A stretch of 64,000 bases of DNA. It comes from Spirosoma telluris (GTDB taxonomy: Bacteria > Bacteroidota > Bacteroidia > Cytophagales > Spirosomataceae). Positions within the stretch are counted from its first letter, which is position 1; each line of letters opens with the position of its first letter. Under the pieces are notes generated by a model. It had not been told where the DNA came from, made no database searches, and worked only from the letters and a program-made list of their open reading frames with translations. Below, piece after piece: positions 19,745 to 27,779 of the stretch. The position numbers were made by a program, and so were the translations under genes. The stretch covers positions 6,377,001 through 6,441,000 of the forward strand of contig QLII01000001.1 in NCBI GenBank assembly GCA_003259005.1. Reading direction: 5' to 3'.

Positions 19745-21690
19745 CTTTGATGGTGGATCGAATTCAGCCAGAGCGCCAGATAAATAATTCGGCTTAGCAA
19801 CCAGTTGTACCTGGTTTTTTTCTTAGCCGGGAAGCGGGGATTAAAAACGACGGCGACAATTTTCGTGAAGATTGTTCGATCAATTACCCCCCAGATTGGA
19901 TGCCCAGGCGACCCAAACTGCTCTTGAGCTAGCTCGTAAAGTTGTTGCGCTGAAATTGTACCATATTCAACAAAATTAGCTTTTGTGAGACGGGATAGAA
20001 TGGAAGGTGGCAGTATGTCGCGCAGCCCATTTCGAATCAATCCGCGCCCACGCCCTTTGTCAAAATGGACTTCCAAAGGTGTTGCCAGGCCAAGTTCAAC
20101 GATATTTTTATCGAAAAATGGGAATGAATACTGGTGCCCATAATAAGCCCCAATATGATTCATCTGCTCGTTACAGATGATATTGGTTGTATGCAGAACC
20201 TGGTTGATGGGGGCTTTATGTTCAGCTGACAAGGTCTTAACCAACTCCTGCGTTGACTGCTGTGGTCGTTGGGGTGTCTGGGCCTTAAAGTCGGCGCTAA
20301 AGGCGTTATTGATTAATGCCCTATGGCTTAGTTTATCCTGAATTCGTTTGGCCATATAAGCAAGAATGGCTGTTGACGAAAGGCCCAATAGTCGCTTCTG
20401 ATCGCGTAGCATGGAAAAAAAAGCAGCGCCTGACTGTTTACGGAGACGCTTTTTTAAATCGCTGCCAATAATTGACAGAACGTATTTTTCGTATTTATCT
20501 TCCTCACTTAATGCTGGCCAGTTGGCACTCAGGGAGGTTATGTTGCGCTCTGGAAAGGAAACCATTTGCTGGCAGGCGACTTGTAACTGTTCCCATTCAT
20601 TAGCGTCGAGAAGTTCATCCAGAAAGTCAAAACCAGTAGGAATAATGCCATCACCATCATGCCCCGTTAACAGAATATCACAGCCAAGTTGCCGGGCTTC
20701 CAGCGAAACGCTGAGGTGGAAACTAGAAGGAATAATAAAATGCTCAGGTCGGTCGAAGATCCGGTTTATTGTCAATACAGAATCGAGGACGTCCGATACC
20801 GGGTGAAGCCGATGATGCTGCGAATGCCAGCGGTCAATCATGGCCTGAACGTATTCCTGCTCGTCGGCAGAGGGCTGTTCTGTGTCGATATTGAATGTTT
20901 GCAGGGAAGGCCGATGCTGCTGAATGAGCAACGCTTGCGCCATGCCACTTACTGATGACGAATCTAAGCCACCACTCAGGTGAGCCCCAACCAGCTTTTT
21001 GTCTTTTATCCGGCTATCAATAGCTGATGTAAAATAGTCGTGAAATAAAGACGCATAGGTTTCTGAGCTTAAGCCATCAAATCGGCTCAACGCTGGTTGC
21101 CAATACGCGCATATCTGTACTTGCTGCGACCTTGCCAGGAGGTAGTGTCCTGGTAAAACACTGTAGATGCCTTCGTAAAACGTTTCGGTGCTGTACGGTA
21201 CATAGTCCGTAACCCAGGTTAGATACTCTCTGAATTTATACCGATTGGGTTTTATCGAAACCTCCTCAAGAGCCAACAAGGCCTTGATTTCGGAAGCAAA
21301 AGCAAAAAAACGGCCGGGCTTGTGCACATAATACAACGGCTTTATGCCCAGAGGATCACGTACGCAGCTAAGTAGTTGCTTGTCGTTATCCCAGATGGCA
21401 GCGGCAAAATCGGCGTTCAGCTTCGTGAAGGAGGCAGGCCCTTGTTGGGCAAAGTTTGTGATGAAAGCTTGTTCTGGAGATATATCCATAAAGATGTCCG
21501 CGTCAACGGTAGCATAGAGAGGCCCTGATGTAGAAGCTTCAACTGTACCTCCGAATGCTATTAATAGCCCCTGGCTGATCGCCTGACTCACAACAGTGCC
21601 CCGATGCTTTAATCGTTCCACCATGCTCGCTCGATCGACCGGGGAAACAGCCTGCCCGTCAAATCGAATCATTCCCGCAATTCCACTCAT
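19741..21690 (-). CDS. Asparagine-synthase-like protein (lasso cyclase-type)
   Basis: This 649-aa protein has the two-domain asparagine synthase B layout. The N-terminal glutaminase begins MSGIAG, so the catalytic Cys2 is Ser and ammonia release should be lost. The synthetase PP-loop LSGGLDSSSVSGMA (about residue 240) is intact, as is GHDGDGIIP. This pattern fits lasso cyclases, which adenylate the side chain of an Asp/Glu in the core and close the macrolactam without glutamine. It is encoded on the strand opposite to the rest of the cluster, ending tail-to-tail with the nucleotidyltransferase. A plain amidotransferase is the alternative. Confidence 0.83.
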   Translation of the reverse strand: MSGIAGMIRFDGQAVSPVDRASMVERLKHRGTVVSQAISQGLLIAFGGTVEASTSGPLYATVDADIFMDISPEQAFITNFAQQGPASFTKLNADFAAAIWDNDKQLLSCVRDPLGIKPLYYVHKPGRFFAFASEIKALLALEEVSIKPNRYKFREYLTWVTDYVPYSTETFYEGIYSVLPGHYLLARSQQVQICAYWQPALSRFDGLSSETYASLFHDYFTSAIDSRIKDKKLVGAHLSGGLDSSSVSGMAQALLIQQHRPSLQTFNIDTEQPSADEQEYVQAMIDRWHSQHHRLHPVSDVLDSVLTINRIFDRPEHFIIPSSFHLSVSLEARQLGCDILLTGHDGDGIIPTGFDFLDELLDANEWEQLQVACQQMVSFPERNITSLSANWPALSEEDKYEKYVLSIIGSDLKKRLRKQSGAAFFSMLRDQKRLLGLSSTAILAYMAKRIQDKLSHRALINNAFSADFKAQTPQRPQQSTQELVKTLSAEHKAPINQVLHTTNIICNEQMNHIGAYYGHQYSFPFFDKNIVELGLATPLEVHFDKGRGRGLIRNGLRDILPPSILSRLTKANFVEYGTISAQQLYELAQEQFGSPGHPIWGVIDRTIFTKIVAVVFNPRFPAKKKTRYNWLLSRIIYLALWLNSIHHQS

Positions 21691-21815
21691 AATTGGTCTA
21701 CTCCTGAAAATCCAAACAAACTACTCTATTTCGTATCTTCGCTTCCGGTGATCTATAATCGACAGTTGTCTAGATTTTATAGCTTCTCAGGATACGACTC
21801 AACACCTTTGCCAAC

Positions 21816-22517
21816 ATGCTCAAAAAAAGTAGCTTTTATGTAGGTATTCTACTGATTTTGGTCGGTATAGGGGGTGGGTGTCAAAAAGATACTACTAATC
21901 CTACGCCAGATGATTCCACTTATTTTCCACTGCAAACCGGCGATTACTGGATCTATCAGGTAACTCAGGAAACATATTCATTGACCAATGCGCCGGTAAA
22001 ACGAATGTATCAACTACAGGAAAAAGTTGGCAATTCGTATAGCCAGAATGGGCAGTTGTTTTTCCTTGTTGAAGAATCTATAAAATTATCGACACAGTCT
22101 GACTGGCAAATCAACGCTATTCACACCGTATATAAAAATGTGTCGGAAGTGATTAGCCAGGAAAGTAACGTGCCTACGGTAAGACTGGTTTTCCCAATTT
22201 CATCGACTACTTCCTGGAACGTCAATACCTACAACGCTAACCCCGATACATTGCTGCGGTATCAGAACAGTGGGCAATCGTTCTCTATCGGCAAACAAAC
22301 ATTCGATCGCACCGTGTCTGTCGTTGGTGATAATGATTCGACTCTGGTGGATCAACAGAAATACCAGCGAGTATATGCTCAGGACATAGGCCTGATTTAT
22401 CGGGAGAATGCATCCCTGGCGTTTTGTCAGTCGACACCAGATTGTGTGGGCAAAGGTATCATTGCTTCGGGGAGTAGACAGAAGTGGGAATTAGTGTCTA
22501 GTAATCGCTTAAAATAG
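21816..22517 (+). CDS. Hypothetical lipoprotein
   Basis: The 233-aa product has a lipoprotein signal (GIGGGCQKD) and then YFPLQTGDYWIYQV, a motif common in small Bacteroidota lipoproteins of unknown role. The rest is a predicted beta-rich domain of about 200 aa with DQQKYQRVYAQDIGLIYRE. It runs convergent with the C25 peptidase, with only a 4-nt gap, and diverges from the cyclase gene. I do not recognise a function; a link with the RiPP cluster is possible only by position. Confidence 0.65.
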   Translation: MLKKSSFYVGILLILVGIGGGCQKDTTNPTPDDSTYFPLQTGDYWIYQVTQETYSLTNAPVKRMYQLQEKVGNSYSQNGQLFFLVEESIKLSTQSDWQINAIHTVYKNVSEVISQESNVPTVRLVFPISSTTSWNVNTYNANPDTLLRYQNSGQSFSIGKQTFDRTVSVVGDNDSTLVDQQKYQRVYAQDIGLIYRENASLAFCQSTPDCVGKGIIASGSRQKWELVSSNRLK

Positions 22518-22521
22518 CTTC

Positions 22522-25500
22522 TTAAGGTTGCCAGCTCACTTTACCTGTGCGCACTTCAGTCCGGCCATCTTTCCAGGTTAGCTGGAGAGAATAGGGATAA
22601 ATGCCGGGTGTCAGCCCCTGCCAGAGCAGGGAATTTTTGCCAGTAGACACCAAGAAGTTATTGTCGAAAATCCGAACACCCGATTGATTGTAAATGGTCA
22701 GCCGGGATTCGGCCGGTAGCTCCAACACATTCAGATTTAATTCAAACTTTACGTACGTACTGGCCGGGTTGGGGTAAGTCCGCAGGGTGATTGGCTCATC
22801 GGTAGCCAACGTGACAATGTCAAGCGTATAGGGTGGTTGCGTTCGGTTGCCAGCCGCATCTTTCCCGAACACAATAAGCTGGTAGGTACTACCGGCTTTA
22901 AGCGACAGGCTTGTTGTAATCTGGAGTTGATTGGCTGAAACAGCCGAAACGGAAAATGATCGCGACGATAGTTTTTGGGGATCGCAGGTTGCGCAACTCT
23001 TCAGGTATACATCAACAGCACTACTATCTTTTGGTGAGAGTGGATTTTCATCCTGAATAAAAATCTCGACTTGTGGGTTCAGACGAACGACCGCTTTGTT
23101 CTCCTTAATCGTGCCATCAATAAATACGTTGATCTCAGGACTAATTCGGTCGGGGAGGGCTTGTAAGGGGTAGCTGCTGCTGTTTTGTGCCTGCGTCCAG
23201 TCGATCAATAATGTGGCCGAGTTATTGGTTTTACTAAGTTCCGTAATCTGATTGGTAGGATCGATGAGTAGCTCAAGTTTTTGCAGTGTTTCGTCTTTAG
23301 GCATGGTATATACCAGCGTGTCACGGTAACGGAACGCATTGATGCGTAGCGGCACTGTCGTTCCTACGGTACTGGTCGTTTTGGTAAGCGATACAGAAAC
23401 CGACTGGCCCACTACAAATTTGCCTAAGTTCGTCAGGGGTATGACCACCTTTATCGAATCGCTGTTTTTAAGGGAGCTACCCACCACCGACGATTGAATA
23501 TACATTCCTTTTGGAGCAACTGAAAAGTCGGGGTTGGGTAGTGGATACAGGCTTACGGCAGGATCGCCCTGTAAAATCATTTCCAGCATAACCGACACAT
23601 TGAATGGGTCAGACGTTTCTTTATCCAGACCTGAATTTACCTGTTGCTGCACTTTTCCAAAGGGCATTCCCAGCGAAGTAGCATCCGTATAGAGGATGGA
23701 ATAAAGCTTATTTAGATATAGGGTTGTTGGTTGCTCGAAACTCAAATACGAATGGGCCAGCACAATGGAGGCCCCTTTGTTGGGGGCCAGGAGCCAATCG
23801 GTGGATAAGGTGTTGAAACGAGAAAAAATCTCACCCACACCACAGCCGTTAAAAAACATGAACGGGTAAAACTTGTTCGCGAAACCGTTTTCGGGAGGAG
23901 AAGCAAACCCGAAGTTCATATCGGTAATGGCAGGCCCCGCATGACCAAAAAACGTAATCAGACTAACGCCATTATTAACCAGCGGGCTAATGTTAATCGA
24001 TTCGACTTCAGTAGTTGCACTTTTGCTGAATGTGCTGATTTCACCGCCTAAAAGGCCGTTTGTAAAGATGTTGCCTATGCCAGCCAGCGCTGTACGCAGG
24101 CTTTGCGCTTCCTCTTTTGTTTTACCACCACTGATATGAATGATATGTTTTCGCCACAAGTCATTGGGTGTCGACCCTTCTAATTGCTTTATTTTTTCGA
24201 GATAAGTAAGTACCTGCTCATTCGTAGTCACGTTCAGGCGTCCGGTTGGAAGGGCAGGTGTGTTGGCAGAATAGCCGCTCAGGCCAGCTGTCAATAGTAT
24301 ATCCGACCCAGGGTAACCAATCGTCGGCACCAGATCATCGGGAGCCGTTTTGATGTAATAGGGGTAACTACAGGCTTTTCCGATAAGCAATAAGTTTTTG
24401 ACCCCTGAATTGGCCAGCATGTAATCGGCAAAACGCCGAAGCGCCAGTGGGCTTCGTTCGCCGTAATTAAACTGATCGTATAGCGAATCGGCCTCGACAA
24501 TAAATGGGGTATGACTACCTCCAGCCGCCGATGCCCGGTAGGCTGCATAGGTACCCGCCGACTGTTTGAGCGATGCATGGGTGATGATCAAGTACGTAGC
24601 CGACGACGGAAATACAGTTGGGAAACTGGCAATATGGATGGCGAGTGGTTTAAGCGTTTTACTGGTTATTAAAATATCTCGTTTTCGGTTTGTTTCGCTT
24701 ACAACGACCAGCGTTTGATCGCCTGTTGGTTTCTCACTTAGGTATCGACAATTGATTTTATCGGTAATATCGTAGGCAGCTGAACCCTGAGGTACATTCT
24801 TTATCGCCAACAAAGCTATCAGGCGTGGGTTAGTAGGAATGTGAAACACTTTGCTCGTCTGGCCTGCCATATCGACTGCCTGTGGATAGGATACTTTGAC
24901 GTAGTTGATCGAGAAACTATTGGTCGAGTTGGTTTTGTCGGGTGTAAACCGGAGCGTAAACTGTTCGTTTTGCAGCGTTGCCGGATTTATCGTTGCCTGA
25001 AATGACTGCGATGCGAATCCTGAGAAAGTTAGCGTAGTTAGTGACGTTGTCGGCGAAAGATCTACCTGAATCTGACGAGCGAACGTGTTATCTCGTCCGT
25101 TTACCATTCCTTCCAGCGCAATTGGCCAGGCTGATGTGCTTACGCGATTTGTTAAATTGACACGGACCACCCCAATCGAATCCTTGGCCAGTAATGGCCC
25201 CGACCAGCCTTCGCCCGGTTCGAAATAGCTTTGCTGGAGCGCGGGTTCAACCCCTTTTAGATTATTAAAGGTGTACTCGCTGGTAAATGCCTGTACATTT
25301 TCTTCGATATGAAAGGCTTCGGCTGTAAGTCCCTGTGCTGAGGTCGTTAGCTCCGGCATTCGTTTGCCTGCCATCGTTGAGCTACTGGTCAGGAAATAGG
25401 CTGCTTTATCTGAAAACAGCGTTTGGTAGGGGTGTAATCGCTTTTGTGGCCGGTAGAGTAGCGAATCCTGACTACCATCGTTGCCTTCTCCGTAAAATTC

Positions 25501-25782
25501 TACATAGTCCTGCGCATCGAACACACCATCCTGCTGCCCCACTACCCGAATAGCGACTTCCTGACCTCTAAAAAATAGTTGCCAGTTTACAGGATTTGTC
25601 TGGAGAAAAGAAGGGTCTGTGGATTTAATGTCCTCATAACTAACCCGATAAACACCCGATTGATTAACGGAGAATTTCAGGTACTTCTGGCTTGTGTTAA
25701 TCCATTCATTACCAAATAGATGCTGGGCTTGCAAAACCAGGCAGTTAGCAATGAATCCTAGTAGCAGTAATGCTCTTTTCAT
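22522..25782 (-). CDS. Gingipain-type C25 cysteine peptidase (PorU2-like) with C-terminal sorting domain
   Basis: 1086 aa with a signal peptide (ANCLVLQAQ). An N-terminal beta-sandwich prodomain (YLKFSVNQSGVYRVSYEDI) precedes the C25 caspase-like fold. The catalytic His is in ITFFGHAGPAITDMNF and the Cys in FFNGCGVGEIFS. Ig-like modules and a type A sorting region follow (TYPNPASTYVKFEL, TPGIYPYSLQL). PorU-like C25 proteins act as type IX secretion sortases or as secreted peptidases; this one carries its own sorting domain, so it is probably cargo. A TATCTTTG box lies about 115 nt upstream. Confidence 0.85.
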   Translation of the reverse strand: MKRALLLLGFIANCLVLQAQHLFGNEWINTSQKYLKFSVNQSGVYRVSYEDIKSTDPSFLQTNPVNWQLFFRGQEVAIRVVGQQDGVFDAQDYVEFYGEGNDGSQDSLLYRPQKRLHPYQTLFSDKAAYFLTSSSTMAGKRMPELTTSAQGLTAEAFHIEENVQAFTSEYTFNNLKGVEPALQQSYFEPGEGWSGPLLAKDSIGVVRVNLTNRVSTSAWPIALEGMVNGRDNTFARQIQVDLSPTTSLTTLTFSGFASQSFQATINPATLQNEQFTLRFTPDKTNSTNSFSINYVKVSYPQAVDMAGQTSKVFHIPTNPRLIALLAIKNVPQGSAAYDITDKINCRYLSEKPTGDQTLVVVSETNRKRDILITSKTLKPLAIHIASFPTVFPSSATYLIITHASLKQSAGTYAAYRASAAGGSHTPFIVEADSLYDQFNYGERSPLALRRFADYMLANSGVKNLLLIGKACSYPYYIKTAPDDLVPTIGYPGSDILLTAGLSGYSANTPALPTGRLNVTTNEQVLTYLEKIKQLEGSTPNDLWRKHIIHISGGKTKEEAQSLRTALAGIGNIFTNGLLGGEISTFSKSATTEVESINISPLVNNGVSLITFFGHAGPAITDMNFGFASPPENGFANKFYPFMFFNGCGVGEIFSRFNTLSTDWLLAPNKGASIVLAHSYLSFEQPTTLYLNKLYSILYTDATSLGMPFGKVQQQVNSGLDKETSDPFNVSVMLEMILQGDPAVSLYPLPNPDFSVAPKGMYIQSSVVGSSLKNSDSIKVVIPLTNLGKFVVGQSVSVSLTKTTSTVGTTVPLRINAFRYRDTLVYTMPKDETLQKLELLIDPTNQITELSKTNNSATLLIDWTQAQNSSSYPLQALPDRISPEINVFIDGTIKENKAVVRLNPQVEIFIQDENPLSPKDSSAVDVYLKSCATCDPQKLSSRSFSVSAVSANQLQITTSLSLKAGSTYQLIVFGKDAAGNRTQPPYTLDIVTLATDEPITLRTYPNPASTYVKFELNLNVLELPAESRLTIYNQSGVRIFDNNFLVSTGKNSLLWQGLTPGIYPYSLQLTWKDGRTEVRTGKVSWQP

Positions 25783-25896
25783 CCGAAGCGTTTATTCCCT
25801 AACGTTTAGCCTGGTAAGATAGGTATGATAACGTAACCGGTAGCACGGAGTTATCTTACCTTCTTGTTCACTGGTTTATGTGTAGTAGAGCGTAGT

Positions 25897-25904
25897 CAAA
25901 GATA
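25897..25904 (-). promoter_or_regulatory. Candidate -7 box of the C25 peptidase gene
   Basis: On the minus strand it reads TATCTTTG, matching TAnnTTTG. The leader between it and the ATG contains a 9-bp inverted repeat (25813-25821 and 25852-25860). The rest of 25783-26024 shows no gene. Confidence 0.4.
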
Positions 25905-26024
25905 AGGATTCCAGTTGTAGCTTGAAACAGGAAATCTAAATTGACTATAGTCGGGAAGCGGGGTTGTTTCCCGGCAAACTGGGGAGATTTGGTAAGGCAG
26001 ATTGGTGGATGTAAGTACTAACGT

Positions 26025-26743
26025 TTATTCGAAATTCAAATACAGGGTTATCGAATGGGTTGTCAGCTTGTTGATCCCGATACCAGCCGAATTGGTGGTG
26101 GGGTTATAGAGATTAACGAGCCCGTGCGAAAAGCGTAGCTCGGGGTGAATTTGAAAAACTCAAAAAACTGCTCAAAACCAATGCCGTACTCAACCGCGAA
26201 ATCCATGGTTCCCGTACTCAGCTTACTCACTCCCTGAAGCTCTTTCCGACGAACGTTACTTTCAATGCTGAATGTGCCTCCCGCCAGCAGGTACATACGG
26301 GTATTATTCCGTCGTTCGGATTTGTACTTGAACAGAACAGGAAAGTCGATCCAGGTCGATTCGCGCGTTTCGGTTTTTGATGTACCACCCGGATAATCAT
26401 AATGCACCTCCCGGCTAAAGAGCGATACGCCAGGGGTGAATCGTAAATCGAAACGGTCATTCAAATAAGCATTAACCGACAAGCCAACCCGAAAAGCGGG
26501 TTTGTTAGGCGAATAAATCCGATAAGCTGAATCGGCAGACAGAAACGTTGGACTATAGCCAACGCTGAATCGGGTAACCGGTGCCGCAAAGAAAAAACCA
26601 TAGTGAATGGTCTTGTCGTCGTAGTGTTCGAGGTGCTTGCGGATGTATTTGTACGATTGCGCGTTTGCCTGACTATGTCCAAGTAGGCCGATAAGCAGAA
26701 TAACGCCAAATTGTGCCGATAACCGGACGGAGCGGGTTATCAT
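26025..26743 (-). CDS. porT: PorT-type outer-membrane protein of type IX secretion, frame broken once
   Basis: The ATG at 26743, 2 nt after the ubiE stop, gives a signal peptide (LLIGLLGHSQANAQ). The longer frame from 26803 overlaps ubiE and is not preferred. The body is a small beta-barrel (FFFAAPVTRFSVGYSP, ESTWIDFPVLFKYKSERRNN). The frame breaks at the CCCC run 26142-26145; one added base gives FKFTPELRFSHGLVNLYNP and an end YLNFE at 26025, 239 aa in total. PorT/SprT proteins of about this size are required for type IX secretion and are often encoded next to ubiE, as here. It would serve the sorting-domain proteins in this window. Confidence 0.85.
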
Positions 26744-26745
26744 GA

Positions 26746-27489
26746 TTAGGCCAATTTGTGGCCTATGTAAATTGATGCAACGCCGAAGGTGAGCGGTATC
26801 CATTTAGTGTTCGTAAAGCCGGCTGTTTCATAAATACGCAGAAAATCGGGACCATCGGGGAAAGCCTGCACCGATTCGGGCAGGTAGGTATAGGCTGATG
26901 AGTCCTTGCTTACTACGCGCCCGATGAGCGGCAGAATGGTTCGGGAGTAAAAACTATATAGTTGTTTAAACGGAAACTGACGTGGATTCGAGAATTCCAG
27001 TACGACGCACACCCCACCCGGGCGCGTTACGCGGTACATATCGGTCAAGCCTTTTAGCAAATTCTCGAAGTTGCGTACACCAAACGAAACGATGACAGCA
27101 TCAAATTCATTGTCCGTAAAGGGCAAACGTTCTGAATCGCCCGACCGCATTTCGATAATCGACTCCACGCCACGCTTCTTCATTTTGTCACGCCCGATGG
27201 CCAGCATCCCCTCCGAAATGTCGACACCAATAATTTTCCGGGGCTTTAGCGCAAGTGCTTCCAGCGCGAAATCGCCGGTGCCGGTAGCAATATCCAATAT
27301 CGTTTTTGGCGAATAAGCCGGTGTCTTGCTCGACCTTAGTTCACGAATAGCCCGTTTGCGCCAGAGAATGTCGATCCCGCCACTCAATACGTGGTTTAAC
27401 AAGTCATATTTGGGCGAAATACTGTCAAACATCTCCGCAACCTGTTCGCGCTTGGAGGTGTCTTTATCTTTATAAGGAACGACGGCCAT
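26746..27489 (-). CDS. ubiE: Demethylmenaquinone methyltransferase
   Basis: A class I SAM methyltransferase of 247 aa (DISPKYDLLNHVLSGGIDILW, SAM motif I ILDIATGTGDFALEA, then VSFGVRNFENLLKGL). This is the UbiE/MenG family, which methylates demethylmenaquinone in the last step of menaquinone synthesis; menA is present 5 kb away. It forms an apparent two-gene operon with porT. Its 5' leader is almost entirely a 30-bp hairpin (27501-27572), below a TACCTTTG promoter box. Confidence 0.96.
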   Translation of the reverse strand: MAVVPYKDKDTSKREQVAEMFDSISPKYDLLNHVLSGGIDILWRKRAIRELRSSKTPAYSPKTILDIATGTGDFALEALALKPRKIIGVDISEGMLAIGRDKMKKRGVESIIEMRSGDSERLPFTDNEFDAVIVSFGVRNFENLLKGLTDMYRVTRPGGVCVVLEFSNPRQFPFKQLYSFYSRTILPLIGRVVSKDSSAYTYLPESVQAFPDGPDFLRIYETAGFTNTKWIPLTFGVASIYIGHKLA

Positions 27490-27500
27490 AGAAAATAAGT

Positions 27501-27572
27501 GAATGATAGCGTGATCGAATGAGTGAATAACTGACGCAAACTTTATTCACTCATTCAGTCACGCTATCATTC
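27501..27572. repeat. Long inverted repeat in the ubiE leader
   Basis: 30-bp arms (27501-27530, 27543-27572) have two mismatches and a 12-nt loop. The motif GAATGAGTGAATAA belongs to the same family as 46267-46330. It lies between divergent genes, so it is not placed as a terminator. Confidence 0.8.
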
Positions 27573-27585
27573 TAAATTAATGGTA

Positions 27586-27593
27586 CAAAGGTA
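27586..27593 (-). promoter_or_regulatory. Candidate -7 box of ubiE-porT
   Basis: TACCTTTG on the minus strand matches TAnnTTTG. It lies just upstream of the leader hairpin, giving a leader of roughly 90 nt that the hairpin nearly fills. Confidence 0.45.
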
Positions 27594-27779
27594 ATGCATA
27601 ACAGAAGGTTTTGGACGAAAGTTTAGCTTTTAAGGGGTAAGGCCAATTGGCTCCTAAGGCAGCATCGTCAGAGAACTGCTTTGGAGACGAATTATCGCTA
27701 TGTTTTGCTTGCGCTTGATCGTTCTTCTATGCACCAACAAACGCTAAAAAGTAGTATGTTCAGTACTTAATCTGATCCT

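Noticed and set aside
22522..25782. C25 peptidase as the missing leader protease of the RiPP cluster
   Set aside because: It has a signal peptide and a type IX sorting domain, so it should be outside the cytoplasm, and it is not of the transglutaminase-like B2 fold.
26744..26803. Longer porT start overlapping ubiE
   Set aside because: It would bury the signal peptide; the ATG at 26743 gives a normal signal sequence.
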